DNA of 64,000 bases from Peribacillus sp. FSL E2-0218 (GCF_037992945.1 NZ_CP150304.1:499501-563500), one strand, 5' to 3'; numbered from the stretch's first letter, positions 39,884 through 49,517 are shown. Made by a program: numbers and translations. Notes: generated by a model from the sequence alone, not told the origin.

Positions 39884-42625
39884 ATGGACGAACGTCTAAT
39901 CGAAAAAAAATATTATGAAACGATGATTGAGGATGCAACGAAACATCCCATTCAAGCTTTGGGCGAAATGTTCCTCGTGGAACAAAAAAAGGAAAGAGCG
40001 GATTTGACCGCAATTCGATATGCACAAGGGGAAGTATACTTTCAACACCATGACTATGAAGCGGCCATTTTTAAATGGGAAAACATTGAGGGCGAGCTTG
40101 GATCGTGGGCGAAGAAAAATATCGCTGACGCCTATTTTGAACTGGAAATGTATTCAACGGCAGAAGATATCTATAAATCCGTGGTTACCGATGAAGCGGT
40201 GTTGAAAACGGAGGTTCTTCTGCAATTATTTTCCCTTTACATAGTGGAATCAAGAAATGACCTGGCGTCCAAAGTCGTGAAGGAAGCCGTTGAGTTTCAA
40301 CCGGATTACCCGAATGTCACGGAAATTGCACGCGCCTTTTTTGAAGAACAAAAGGATTGGAACAGCGCAGTGGTCCTAGCGTCGGAGGAAAGTATCCGTA
40401 CGGAATCAATGAGCTGGTTCGATGTGCTGAAAACATATATCCAGCAGGGAGTCGCTCAATCGATGGCTCCGGATTATTTTTCAAATGTCTTAGGTTCGCT
40501 ATATGCGCTCGACCAGAATCGTTTCGAAAAAATGACGGTTGCCCTCTGGAAAAATTATAAATATACCGATTCATATTTCGAATGGCTCAAAGTGATCAAT
40601 AACTTGATAGATATGATTGAATTAAATCAAGGAGACGTCTGGGAAGAGCTTACGGTCCTTTACCGGGATGCCTATGCAAGTCTGCTTGAAGGAACTCATT
40701 TGATCAAGGAGCTGAGCCCTGTCGTGCCAAGGCTCCTGGAAAACTGGCTGAAAATCGCAGATGGGGAGCTCTCGTTATTTGCAGCAGCCTCTGCGTTGTC
40801 CTGGAATGAAATATTCCCTGATACGATCAATGCACTGGTCATTCAGGATGCAGAAAGTCTGTTGGCGAAGTCCCCTAAATTGGGAGGCGGGCTCGAAGCT
40901 GGTGAAAAACTCTTCAATTCCATTATCCAGTGGGCTGAAGAGAATGATTTAAAGGTCGGCAACAAGCTGAAGTGGATGGTCGAGGGGCTTAAAGATACCG
41001 GCAATTTCAATCTTTTGCTAGTTGGGAGTGCAGGCAATGGCAAGACTTCCTTCATCCAGTCGATTGTCGGCGAGAGCATTGCCGCCGAAGATCATTCGTC
41101 CCTGGTCAGCGTTAAAGACGGAGATGATTTGGAAATCCTCGAAATCACGGACACAGAGCGCAAGGCTGTGATGGAATTAACGGAATTGGATGAAACGCGC
41201 CGTCAGCGGGGGACGATTGTCGATGTTACGCTGATTAGTGACTACCTGAAGAATAATCGCCTGCGGCTGTTGGATACCCCTGGATTCAATGGGGAAAAAA
41301 GCGTCGAATCTGATTTCCAAGGCTATTTGCATGGCAGTGATGGCCTATTGTTCGTCCTTGACGCCCGGGCTCCTTTCACCGGAAGTGAACGGGATCTGTT
41401 ATTGGAGATTCAAAAGCTGGCTCCGAAGCTGCCGATACACTTCTTGTTGAATAAGATGGATACGATTTACAGCGATCAAGTGGCAGTACGGATGGAAGAC
41501 GAAACTTGGGATAAGGTGAATGCATATTTCCCGAATGCGAAAGTTTTCGCCTTCTCCAAGCTTTATGATAGCAAGCAGCAGCTGAAGGACCTTTCGGCTT
41601 TCCTTCAATCAAATTATCAAGATGGCAATTGGATGGAGAGAAGATCTGAAAAAATCCTTGCGTTCATTCGCAAAACTTTATCTTATTTGTTAGAAAAACG
41701 GGCCGCCAACGAGAGGAAATGTGAGCATTCCATCTCTTGGAATGAACAGATGGAGGTCAAGCTGAATGGCGCTGTCAACCAGCTGGCAGATTTGGAAAAA
41801 GAAAAAAGTGAAAATATCATAAGGGCGTACCGTATGATTAAAGATGAAGTGAAAAATCAGCTTTCTTCCAACATCCCCGAATTACTTAGGGATTGCTCTA
41901 AATCGTTAACGGAAAGCAGTGATTTCAGTCAGGTCCATATCGAGTTGAATCAGGAAATGAATGATCGGATCCAAGCTTTCATTTCCGATAAAATCATGCC
42001 GCAATATTACCGTTCGCTGCAAGACTGGATTGCCAGCTCCCAAATGGAATTCTCACAAAGCCAGCAGTTTATGGATGAAATGAGTTCAGGATTCAATGAA
42101 CTATACAAGGAAGAACGGATCATGCTTGCCGGGGACTTCAGGGTATTGGATGACTGGCGCCGTGATGCGGACCGGATGACAAGCAGCATCCGGATCGAAA
42201 ACGTCAATATCTTATTGCGCAGGACGCCATCGCAGCTGCTGCTCAAAGGAGCAGGAAAACTATTTGGGGCGATTCCGCAAAATAAAGCCAATATGTACAA
42301 TCGTTATAAGAAATACTTGGAAGGCGAGGATTACCAGGATGTAGCGGAGATGATAACGGATCGCTTCCTGACCCAATTCGGATTGTTTGAAAAATCCTTG
42401 GATCGGGACATCTCACTTTTCTATCGCAGCTCATTTGCCTTACTGCAAAAAACGATAGAACAAACGCAGACGGAAATTAAAGACTACCAGGCCGCCTTGG
42501 AGCATATGAAGGAAAATCCGGAAGTTTACCGTGACCCTATCACTTTGTTCGAAGTCAAATTGCGCCAGCTAGAGAGACTGGAAAAAATCGAGAAAAAGCG
42601 TCTAGCCCAACTGCAAAGAAAATAA
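39884..42625 (+). CDS. Large TPR-repeat, dynamin-like GTPase
   Basis: A 913-residue protein. Residues ~1-200 are helical repeats of TPR character (AIRYAQGEVYFQHHDYEAAIFKWENI; AKKNIADAYFELEMYSTAEDIYKSV). A GTPase domain occupies ~378-600: P loop LVGSAGNGKTS, a Thr-containing switch RQRGTIVDVTL, DTPGFNG and specificity motif LLNKMD. The C-terminal ~300 residues are long coiled-coil helices with charged heptads. The arrangement is dynamin-like: GTPase followed by a stalk. The start is ATG 39884 behind GGGGGAA. It is monocistronic. Membrane remodelling or stress repair is a family-based guess; no direct partner is visible. Confidence 0.83.
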   Translation: MDERLIEKKYYETMIEDATKHPIQALGEMFLVEQKKERADLTAIRYAQGEVYFQHHDYEAAIFKWENIEGELGSWAKKNIADAYFELEMYSTAEDIYKSVVTDEAVLKTEVLLQLFSLYIVESRNDLASKVVKEAVEFQPDYPNVTEIARAFFEEQKDWNSAVVLASEESIRTESMSWFDVLKTYIQQGVAQSMAPDYFSNVLGSLYALDQNRFEKMTVALWKNYKYTDSYFEWLKVINNLIDMIELNQGDVWEELTVLYRDAYASLLEGTHLIKELSPVVPRLLENWLKIADGELSLFAAASALSWNEIFPDTINALVIQDAESLLAKSPKLGGGLEAGEKLFNSIIQWAEENDLKVGNKLKWMVEGLKDTGNFNLLLVGSAGNGKTSFIQSIVGESIAAEDHSSLVSVKDGDDLEILEITDTERKAVMELTELDETRRQRGTIVDVTLISDYLKNNRLRLLDTPGFNGEKSVESDFQGYLHGSDGLLFVLDARAPFTGSERDLLLEIQKLAPKLPIHFLLNKMDTIYSDQVAVRMEDETWDKVNAYFPNAKVFAFSKLYDSKQQLKDLSAFLQSNYQDGNWMERRSEKILAFIRKTLSYLLEKRAANERKCEHSISWNEQMEVKLNGAVNQLADLEKEKSENIIRAYRMIKDEVKNQLSSNIPELLRDCSKSLTESSDFSQVHIELNQEMNDRIQAFISDKIMPQYYRSLQDWIASSQMEFSQSQQFMDEMSSGFNELYKEERIMLAGDFRVLDDWRRDADRMTSSIRIENVNILLRRTPSQLLLKGAGKLFGAIPQNKANMYNRYKKYLEGEDYQDVAEMITDRFLTQFGLFEKSLDRDISLFYRSSFALLQKTIEQTQTEIKDYQAALEHMKENPEVYRDPITLFEVKLRQLERLEKIEKKRLAQLQRK

Positions 42626-42662
42626 ATAGTCATGACGAACATTTCAAATATTCAAAAATCTA

Positions 42663-42689
42663 TTGACTTTACGACTATATCCCTATAAA
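42663..42689 (+). promoter_or_regulatory. Likely promoter of the SAM-riboswitch operon
   Basis: TTGACT (42663-42668) and TATAAA (42684-42689) are separated by 15 bp, shorter than ideal. They lie ~35 bp before the riboswitch P1 helix, where a start site is expected. Confidence 0.4.
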
Positions 42690-42720
42690 GTGGTAATTAC
42701 GAAAAACGTAACACAATATA

Positions 42721-42830
42721 TTCTCTTATCAAGAGTGGCGGAGGGACTGGCCCTAAGATGCCCAGCAACCGTTCCATTAGGAATTGGTGCTAAATCCTGC
42801 AAAACAGAAATGTTTTGACAGATAAGAGAG
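42721..42830 (+). promoter_or_regulatory. SAM-I (S-box) riboswitch aptamer
   Basis: The diagnostic core is present: P1 CTCTTATC (42723-42730) pairs with GATAAGAG (42821-42828). AAGAGTGGCGGAGGGACTGG, CCCTAAGATGCCCAGCAACC and the GGTGCTAAATCCTGC element follow in the right order. It senses S-adenosylmethionine and controls the terminator at 42857. It governs the ribose-type ABC operon downstream. Confidence 0.97.
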
Positions 42831-42856
42831 GGACAAGTCTGCAAAACAGCCGATTA

Positions 42857-42888
42857 AACCTCTCTATTACTAGAGAGGTTTTTATTTT
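42857..42888 (+). terminator. Regulatory terminator of the S-box leader
   Basis: A 10-bp stem AACCTCTCTA/TAGAGAGGTT is followed by TTTATTTT. The left arm CCTCTCT can alternatively pair with the AGAGAGG at the 3' side of P1, giving the antiterminator expected when SAM is scarce. Confidence 0.93.
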
Positions 42889-42943
42889 AGGATTTACACC
42901 AACTTAACAGATAAGAATAATTGAAGAAAATGGGGGAAACAGG

Positions 42944-44056
42944 ATGAGAAAGTCTATTAACGCTGCATTCATTACAGCTATCGCTTCTGCTTTGCTTTTA
43001 ACGGGTTGCTCTTCAGGACAAAGTTCAACGGAACCGAAGCGAGAAGAAAAAGTTTCATTTGAAAATGTTCCAGAAAGATTTGCCGATGGGGAAGGAGCCA
43101 AAATCAAAGTCATCCGTAAAATAGGCGGAGATGATCATACGGCCCAATATTTGGCTGGAGCGAAGGAAGAAGGGGAAGACCTGGGGTTCCAAGTGGATAC
43201 ATATACAGCAAATGGAGATACGGCCAAATTCCATGATGCCATAGCCCAGGCTTTGCAGCAGGATTATGACGGCTATATCATTTCCCATGGGGATGATGCA
43301 GCAACAGTCAATGATGTTCAAAAACTGGTTGATGCAGGAAAAAGCGTTGTCACCTTCGACTCCATAAGCGATTTATCCAAGATAGACGGTGTTACATTAA
43401 CTTCACAGGATGATGAAGCGCTGGCAACACTTGCTTTTGATAAGTTGATAGAAGAACAGAAAGGTAAATCGGCAATCGCCTATCTGTGGGTGGATGGTTT
43501 TCCCCCAATGGTGAGAAGAAATGCCGTCTATCAGGAAAAATTAAAAGAAAACCCTGGTATAAAAGAGGTCGAAAGGTTCGGGGTGGCATCTGCCGATACT
43601 TCGGTTCAGACACAGAATGCAGTAGCCGCAATGCTGAATAAATATCCTAAAGGTAAATTGGATGCCATTTTCGCAACATGGGATGCGTTTGCTATCGGAG
43701 CAGCCAGGGCGATAAAAGAAGCTGGCCGTGATGAGGTGAAGATATACGGAATTGACGTATCCAATGCAGATCTTCAGGAAATGCACTCTGCCGATAGCTC
43801 ATGGTCCTACACGGCAGCAGTCGATCCAAAGTTGATCGGGGCTGTGAATATGAGGATATTGGCAAAAAAATTAGCGGGCGAGGATACGCCGCAAACATAT
43901 GATTTAGAGGCTTCGCTCATTTCACAAAAGCAAATCCAGGCTTCAAAAGAAGCGGTAAACATGACGAACCTATCTGGAATTGTCGATGGATGGGGTGAAT
44001 CCAGCGAATTTGAAGAAGATTGGATGAAAGTCTTGAAAGATCACTATAAAAAGTAA
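42944..44056 (+). CDS. S-box-regulated ribose-type ABC solute-binding lipoprotein
   Basis: A 370-residue lipoprotein (lipobox LLTGC, Cys at ~24) of the periplasmic-binding-protein type I (RbsB-like, COG1879) family. Typical motifs are IIRK..DDHTAQYLAGAKEEGEDLGF, DGYIISHGDDAATVND, DAIFATWDAFAIGAARAIKEAGR and KIYGIDVSNADLQEM. It is the first gene after a SAM-I riboswitch, so it is made when methionine/SAM is low. A sugar of sulfur metabolism such as 5-methylthioribose is the most economical substrate guess. Confidence 0.88.
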   Translation: MRKSINAAFITAIASALLLTGCSSGQSSTEPKREEKVSFENVPERFADGEGAKIKVIRKIGGDDHTAQYLAGAKEEGEDLGFQVDTYTANGDTAKFHDAIAQALQQDYDGYIISHGDDAATVNDVQKLVDAGKSVVTFDSISDLSKIDGVTLTSQDDEALATLAFDKLIEEQKGKSAIAYLWVDGFPPMVRRNAVYQEKLKENPGIKEVERFGVASADTSVQTQNAVAAMLNKYPKGKLDAIFATWDAFAIGAARAIKEAGRDEVKIYGIDVSNADLQEMHSADSSWSYTAAVDPKLIGAVNMRILAKKLAGEDTPQTYDLEASLISQKQIQASKEAVNMTNLSGIVDGWGESSEFEEDWMKVLKDHYKK

Positions 44057-44115
44057 AAAAAGAGGCACTCTCTTTCCTATGAAGGGGAGTGTCTGTTCAG
44101 GTAGGGGGAATGGAC

Positions 44116-45618
44116 ATGGCCACACAACTTGAAATGAAAGGCATTTCGATTGAATTTCCTGGAGTCAAGGCGCTTAAAGATGTTGATTTTTCGGTACGGT
44201 CAGGGACCGCCCATGCATTGGTCGGTGCAAATGGGGCAGGGAAATCCACGTTGATGAAAGTTTTATCAGGGGCCCATGTTCATTATTCAGGTGACATTTA
44301 TCTCGATGGGATGAAGCGGGAAATCCGTTCGCCAAAGGAAGCGCAGGAACAGGGCATTCAAATCGTGTATCAGGAAGTGGATACGGCACTCATCCCATAC
44401 TTAACCGTCGGTGAAAATGTAATGCTGAATGAAATGGTCCAAAACATGGGCAAGAAACAGCTGGTCAAATGGAAAGATCTGCACAGCGCGGCCACACAGA
44501 TTCTTGAAGATATGAACATTCATGTTCCTTCGAAAAAATTGGTGAAAGATCTGACCCTGGCCCAAAAGCAGATGGTCCTCATAGCCAGGGCCGTTTCGAC
44601 TGAATGCAAATTCTTGATTCTCGACGAACCAACTGCCCCATTAAGCCATACGGAGACCTCGGAACTTTTTCGAGTTGTAAATGAATTAAAGCAAAAGGGT
44701 GTAGGAATCATTTTCATCTCCCATCGTCTCCCAGAAATTTTTAGGGTTTGTGAGGAAATCACGGTCATGAGGAATGGAGAGCGTGTCGCCTGCCGAAAAA
44801 TGGGCGATATCACCCAGAGTGAAGTGGTTGAGCTCATGCTTGGGAGAAGGATGGATGAACAGTTCCCGGAAGTGAATGCCGCAATTGGTGACGTCGTTCT
44901 GGAAGTGAAGGGATTATCAGATGCGGGGAAGATTAAGGATGTCAGTCTGCATTTGAAGGCAGGAGAGATAGTCGGCTTGGCAGGCTTGGTCGGGGCTGGG
45001 AAAACGGAGCTGTGTAAAGTCCTGTTTGGACATACTTCGATTGGTACGGGAAAAGTCATACTGAACGGCAGAAGGGTTTCCTTGAAATCACCGCATGATG
45101 CGGTAAAAAGCGGTTTGGCACTTGTACCGGAGGAACGCAGGAAAGAAGGGGTCCTTGTTCAGGAAACCGTTACGGCGAACTTGACTGCAGCCAGTATCGG
45201 CACATTTTGCAATACTTTCAGTGTTGTGGATCGTAAGGCGGAAAAGGAAAAAGCGAAGGAGATGATTGTGAGTCTCGGCATCAAGGCTTCCTCTGGTGAA
45301 GCGAAGGTCGAAAACCTTTCAGGAGGTAATCAGCAAAAGGTTGCCATCGGGAAGTGGCTTTTGGCGGATGCGGATGTATACATATTCGATGAACCGACAA
45401 AAGGGGTAGATGTTGGAGCAAAAAAGGATATATTCGAATTGATTGCAAAGCTTGCCAGGAAGGGGAAAGCGATCATTTATGCGTCCTCGGAGCTTTCCGA
45501 AATCATCGGCATTACCAATCGGACATATGTGTTATACGATGGAACAACGGTCATCGAACTACAAACAAAGAAAACCAATGAAGAAGAACTATTATTCTAT
45601 TCAACAGGAGGAAAATAG
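44116..45618 (+). CDS. Ribose-type ABC transporter ATP-binding protein (two ABC domains)
   Basis: A 501-residue RbsA/MglA-type protein with tandem nucleotide-binding domains. Domain 1 has Walker A GANGAGKST, Walker B FLILDEPTAPLS and H loop IFISHRLPE; its signature motif is weak (DLTLAQKQM). Domain 2 has GLVGAGKTE, LSGGNQQKVAIGKWL and VYIFDEPTKGVD, a pattern normal for this subfamily. I prefer ATG 44116, seven bases after AGGGGGA; ATG 44110 is directly on that site. The 59-bp gap from the previous gene holds no terminator. Confidence 0.91.
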   Translation: MATQLEMKGISIEFPGVKALKDVDFSVRSGTAHALVGANGAGKSTLMKVLSGAHVHYSGDIYLDGMKREIRSPKEAQEQGIQIVYQEVDTALIPYLTVGENVMLNEMVQNMGKKQLVKWKDLHSAATQILEDMNIHVPSKKLVKDLTLAQKQMVLIARAVSTECKFLILDEPTAPLSHTETSELFRVVNELKQKGVGIIFISHRLPEIFRVCEEITVMRNGERVACRKMGDITQSEVVELMLGRRMDEQFPEVNAAIGDVVLEVKGLSDAGKIKDVSLHLKAGEIVGLAGLVGAGKTELCKVLFGHTSIGTGKVILNGRRVSLKSPHDAVKSGLALVPEERRKEGVLVQETVTANLTAASIGTFCNTFSVVDRKAEKEKAKEMIVSLGIKASSGEAKVENLSGGNQQKVAIGKWLLADADVYIFDEPTKGVDVGAKKDIFELIAKLARKGKAIIYASSELSEIIGITNRTYVLYDGTTVIELQTKKTNEEELLFYSTGGK

Positions 45619-45619
45619 G

Positions 45620-46621
45620 ATGAACACAATCGTTCCTGTTACAGAGACCGCGAAAAAAAGAAAGGTGGAGTTGTTCGAGTTTTTCTATAAATACGGCACG
45701 ATATTGACGATTATCCTTTTGATTGGAATCTTTGCCGCTTCCAATCCATCTTTCATTCAAACCAACAATCTGATCAATATCCTCCGCTCGATTTCAATCG
45801 TGACGATCATTGCGATCGGCATAACGATATCTTTAACGGTGGATGGATTCGACCTTTCCGTCGGTTCCGTCGCTTCATTGGCCAATGCAATCGTCATATC
45901 GATGTTTGTCTGGTTTTCGCAGGATACCTTGATTGCCATATTGGCTGCAATCGGTGCCTCACTTGTCGTAGGGGCCTTGAATTCGTTCATGATCGTTAAA
46001 TTGAGAATCCCTGACATGCTGATGACATTGGCTACGATGTTCATTATTCAAGGCATAGCCCTTACCTATACAAAAGGGGCGACGGTTTCGCAAAATATGG
46101 TCATGCCTGATGGGACGTTCGCGACAGGACTGATCAGCCCGCTTTTCGCCAAAGTAGGCCAAGTACCATGGATTATTTTAATCATGGCAGTCATAGTGGT
46201 GACGACGCACATCTTTTTGACGTATACGAAGCACGGTCGTTATATGTACATAATCGGGGGAAATAAGGAAGCGGCAAGACTTTCCGGGATAGCGGTCAAT
46301 AAATACAAGGTGCTAGCCTATCTCCTTTCCGCTTTATTTGCCGCCATCGGGGGCATTGTCCTTGCTTCAAGGGTCATGACATCTGAAATCAATTCGGGGG
46401 CGCCGTATTTAATGGATGCCGTTGCAGCTGCCTTCATTGGTTCCTCCGTCTTGGGGGCCGGGAAACCGAATGCCTTCGGAACCTTTATTGGAGCCGTCCT
46501 GATCGGAATCCTGCAAAATGGGCTGATCATGATGTCGGTGCCCTACTATGCAATGGATATCGTCAAAGGAACAGTGCTGGCCCTTGCACTTGCGATTACC
46601 TATTATAAACAAAAACATTAA
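45620..46621 (+). CDS. Ribose-type ABC transporter permease (RbsC-like)
   Basis: A 333-residue permease with eight to ten helices. It has the RbsC-family motifs GITISLTVDGFDLSVGSVASLAN and YIIGGNKEAARLSGIAVNKYK (cytoplasmic ATPase contact), and GGIVLASRVMTSEINSGAPYLMDAVAAAFIGSS. The ATG at 45620 follows AGGAGGAAA and sits two bases after the ATPase stop. It completes a full importer with its own ATPase. A hairpin without a good U tail lies at ~46640-46679. Confidence 0.91.
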   Translation: MNTIVPVTETAKKRKVELFEFFYKYGTILTIILLIGIFAASNPSFIQTNNLINILRSISIVTIIAIGITISLTVDGFDLSVGSVASLANAIVISMFVWFSQDTLIAILAAIGASLVVGALNSFMIVKLRIPDMLMTLATMFIIQGIALTYTKGATVSQNMVMPDGTFATGLISPLFAKVGQVPWIILIMAVIVVTTHIFLTYTKHGRYMYIIGGNKEAARLSGIAVNKYKVLAYLLSALFAAIGGIVLASRVMTSEINSGAPYLMDAVAAAFIGSSVLGAGKPNAFGTFIGAVLIGILQNGLIMMSVPYYAMDIVKGTVLALALAITYYKQKH

Positions 46622-46837
46622 TGTTCCCATGATATTTATACATCAGTCCCTTTGCCATCATGAGCATGGGGGCTGATGTCATTCAGGTCATATAGGACTC
46701 ATAATGAAATATGTGATTTTAAGGTGAGTTTTCTGCCCAGTTTCATCGGCATGGCTGTACATCGGTCGGATGAATACTGATTCAACTTGGCTAGCTGCCA
46801 TGACCGGCATCGCAATGGCGGTTCTACTTAGTGACAT

Positions 46838-46873
46838 AGAAAAAACAGAACCAGTAGAATTTCAGGTTCTGTT
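46838..46873 (-). terminator. Terminator of the 118-residue protein gene
   Basis: Stem AACAGAACC/GGTTCTGTT with an A6 run on its left gives a good minus-strand U tail eight bases after the stop. Confidence 0.87.
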
Positions 46874-46880
46874 GATGGCA

Positions 46881-47237
46881 TTATTTGAAATTCCGCACTT
46901 CCTCATTGCCCTCGAACTTATTATCCTTCAATATGCCGATTTCCTCTATATGATTTCGGGCAGTTTCATCTCCTAATCGATAAATGATGGCATATAGTTT
47001 TTTCATGGCTGCATCGTATTTATCATTCGCACGGTCATGATGATAGAGGAGATAGGGCACATGTGAACGGGCATATGCTTCCGAATCATCTTTATGTTGC
47101 TCTTCTAAGCATTGTTTCAATTCCGCCAGTTCCTCATCCGTTGCGTGTATCGTGAAGCTTGGATTTTCTTCAAGTTTCTGTCCGAGTACATCGCCGCTGA
47201 CCAAATCGACGTGGTAGGTCTGTTTTTCTTGCGTCAT
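46881..47237 (-). CDS. Conserved-looking hypothetical protein, 118 residues
   Basis: A soluble acidic protein that I cannot assign. It is mostly helical after residue 30 (ATDEELAELKQCLEEQHKDDSEAYARSHVP), with an unusual YLLYHHDRANDKYDAAMKKLYAIIYRLG helix carrying paired histidines. The start at 47237 is preceded on the minus strand by AAAGGATGATCAGCAA. It is monocistronic with its own terminator, supporting a real gene. Confidence 0.72.
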   Translation of the reverse strand: MTQEKQTYHVDLVSGDVLGQKLEENPSFTIHATDEELAELKQCLEEQHKDDSEAYARSHVPYLLYHHDRANDKYDAAMKKLYAIIYRLGDETARNHIEEIGILKDNKFEGNEEVRNFK

Positions 47238-47391
47238 TTGCTGATCATCCTTTCAATCGTTTATCTATGATGTACCACTATTTGTAAAAGATAATCATAA
47301 AAGAGAACAATTCCATAAAAATAAAAGAAACCGGATCGTGATCAATCGTTTAATATGGAAGTATAGAATGGATAAAATGAGGAGTGATACG

Positions 47392-48096
47392 GTGAAGAAA
47401 TCATTCGTGATCATTGTCTGGATGACCTTGCTTGCTTCTGGCTGCGTAACAAGAAATTTCGATTCCAATATGGAATTGGGGAGAAGCCAGTTACATGAGG
47501 AAAATTATTTAGAAGCCCACGAGGCATTTGAATTAGCCTATAAAGAAGCCAAAACAACAAAAGCGAAAGAATTAAAGGACCTGTCTGGCTTTCTAGCAAA
47601 TGGTATGAAGAACTACGAGGAACAGGATTTTAAATCGGCCCAGGCTGAATTTAAAGCGGCAGCCGCCTACAAGGCAAAATCCAGCGAGGGGAAACATCTG
47701 GTTACAAAGGCAATGGAGATGGCCTCCGTATCACAATCCGCCAGCATAGAACCAGGTGAGGGGAAGGGTGGAAGTGACAATGCCGAGGAGTTTGCCGAGC
47801 CGAATTCGGAAGCGTTAGAAAGGAAGAAATCTCCCACCCTGGAGAAGCCGGCTGAACCAGTGAAGGAAAAAGCGTTGAGTGAACATCAGGCGGAGAAGCT
47901 TGTAAGAGATTACGTGGACATGGAAAAATTCCCGCATTTACAAATTGAATATGCTCGTGAGGATAAAAAGGGAAATTATATTTTCCAAGTGTTCGAAAGT
48001 GATCAAGAAAGTAAGGGCAGCGGTCACAGGGCGGTATGGGGCTGGTATGGTGTGAATGCGGAGACAAAAGAGGTATATGAAGTCATGGAGACATGA
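47392..48096 (+). CDS. Putative lipoprotein with helical repeat region
   Basis: A 235-residue exported protein. GTG 47392 with GAGGAG upstream gives a lipoprotein signal MKKSFVIIVWMTLLASGC (lipobox LASGC). Residues ~25-105 form TPR-like helices (LGRSQLHEENYLEAHEAFELAYKEA). A low-complexity E/P/K-rich linker (~110-160) leads to a C-terminal ~75-residue domain (HQAEKLVRDYVDM...KGNYIFQVFESD...WGWYGVNAETKEVYEV) that looks like a PepSY-type or DUF small domain. The function is unknown; anchoring at the outer face of the membrane is likely. Confidence 0.78.
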   Translation: MKKSFVIIVWMTLLASGCVTRNFDSNMELGRSQLHEENYLEAHEAFELAYKEAKTTKAKELKDLSGFLANGMKNYEEQDFKSAQAEFKAAAAYKAKSSEGKHLVTKAMEMASVSQSASIEPGEGKGGSDNAEEFAEPNSEALERKKSPTLEKPAEPVKEKALSEHQAEKLVRDYVDMEKFPHLQIEYAREDKKGNYIFQVFESDQESKGSGHRAVWGWYGVNAETKEVYEVMET

Positions 48097-48106
48097 CTCT
48101 GTGTGT

Positions 48107-48137
48107 AAAAGAGGCCCCCTGATGCGGCCTTTTTATT
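48107..48137 (+). terminator. Terminator of the lipoprotein gene
   Basis: AAAAGAGGCC/GGCCTTTTT hairpin with a 9-base loop and T5ATTTT tail. Confidence 0.9.
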
Positions 48138-48274
48138 TTGCATCAGTGGATAATAGCGCGGAAAAACTTTGATTTTTTTTAGAAAAGTCTGCACGGCCTT
48201 TACTTTCTTAAGAATTTTTTAATAATTGACCTTTATGATAGAACCAATCAAAGGAATTCATAGGAGGGATTAAG

Positions 48275-49507
48275 ATGGAGGATTATAATGGCAATGAGCA
48301 AGTCCGGGTGAAGGAAGAACGGAAAAAAGGAAAATCCCTTTGGAAGACTAGTCTAGTTTCCGGCACCGTTGCTTCCATGGTTACATCTTCTGTATTTATA
48401 TTTGGCGGTGATTTCATAGATCAAGGAAAAAAATCAGTGGATCATTCAGCCCAAACGGCAAGTGTAGCGCAAACGGAAAGGGCAGAAAAGGAAGGGGTCA
48501 CGCCGCAAAAGCTGTCGACAAGCACTGATTCAAAGGATCGGGCAAATATGGTTGAGACCGCATCAAAATCGATTGTCGGGGTCGTGAACTTACAGGATAC
48601 ACAAAACCAAAGCCCGTTCCAGCAGCAAAGCACGGAAAGTGAAAAGGTCGAGACCGGAACTGGATCAGGAGTCATTTATAAAAAAGCCAATGGAAAAGCC
48701 TATATCATTACGAACAACCATGTCATCGAAGGGGCAAAGGAAGTCGAAATTTCCTTGTATGATGGACAAAAGGCGACAGCTGCTGTTGTTGGTGCCGATG
48801 CTTTGACGGATTTGGCGGTTTTGACAATCGATGCTTCGAAGGCACCGGATGGAATAAAGTTTGGAAATTCGGATAGTATGCGTCCAGGAGAAGAGGTGCT
48901 GGCCATCGGGAATCCACTTGGACTTGATTTTTCACGTTCGGTTACACAGGGAATCGTCAGTGCGACGGGGCGCTCCATTTCCGTCGATACATCGGATGGC
49001 GCTTGGACATTGGATGTCATTCAAACGGATGCCGCGATAAATCCAGGGAATAGCGGCGGTGCACTGATCAACACGGCTGGCGAGGTTATCGGGATAAACA
49101 GCTTGAAGATATCCGAAAGCGGCGTGGAAGGCTTGGGCTTTGCCATACCAAGCAATGATGTGATCCCGGTCGTGACGGAACTGATCGAAAATGGGAAAAT
49201 CACCCGCCCATACCTGGGTGTAAGCTTGGCCAGTATCGAAGAGCTGCCGCAGTATTACCTTCAAGATGTACCAGAGGCTGCGAAAACAGGTGTAATGATC
49301 ACAAGTATAGAAGCTGGATCGGCTGCCGAGAAGGGCGGACTAAAGCAACAGGATATCATCATGGAAATGGATGGAACTAAAATCAGTACGGCTGCAGAAT
49401 TAAGGAAATACTTATACACCGATAAAAAAATCGGCGATAAAGTGAAGGTTAAGGTGTATCGTGGCAAAGAAGAGAAAACGGCAACGATTACTTTGCAAAA
49501 GTCATAG
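48275..49507 (+). CDS. HtrA/DegP-like membrane serine protease
   Basis: A 410-residue protease with the Bacillus HtrA layout. A charged cytosolic N-terminus (~1-25) precedes one transmembrane helix (~26-48), a Ser/Thr-rich linker and a trypsin-like domain. The catalytic triad lies in ITNNHVIEGA (His), ALTDLAVLTI (Asp) and INPGNSGGALIN (Ser). A PDZ domain (~300-405: RPYLGVSLASIEELP...AEKGGLKQQDIIMEMDG) closes it. It degrades misfolded proteins outside the membrane. Bacillus carries HtrA, HtrB and YyxA paralogues often under CssRS; which one this is cannot be decided. Confidence 0.9.
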   Translation: MEDYNGNEQVRVKEERKKGKSLWKTSLVSGTVASMVTSSVFIFGGDFIDQGKKSVDHSAQTASVAQTERAEKEGVTPQKLSTSTDSKDRANMVETASKSIVGVVNLQDTQNQSPFQQQSTESEKVETGTGSGVIYKKANGKAYIITNNHVIEGAKEVEISLYDGQKATAAVVGADALTDLAVLTIDASKAPDGIKFGNSDSMRPGEEVLAIGNPLGLDFSRSVTQGIVSATGRSISVDTSDGAWTLDVIQTDAAINPGNSGGALINTAGEVIGINSLKISESGVEGLGFAIPSNDVIPVVTELIENGKITRPYLGVSLASIEELPQYYLQDVPEAAKTGVMITSIEAGSAAEKGGLKQQDIIMEMDGTKISTAAELRKYLYTDKKIGDKVKVKVYRGKEEKTATITLQKS

Positions 49508-49517
49508 TGAGAGTGGA

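Noticed and set aside
46640..46679. Terminator after the ribose-type permease gene
   Set aside because: The ACATCAG/CTGATGT stem has a long loop and no T run, so it is not listed as an intrinsic terminator.
46770..46976. A 68-codon plus-strand frame with hydrophobic residues
   Set aside because: It overlaps the terminator and 3' end of the well-supported minus-strand 118-residue gene and has no ribosome binding site.
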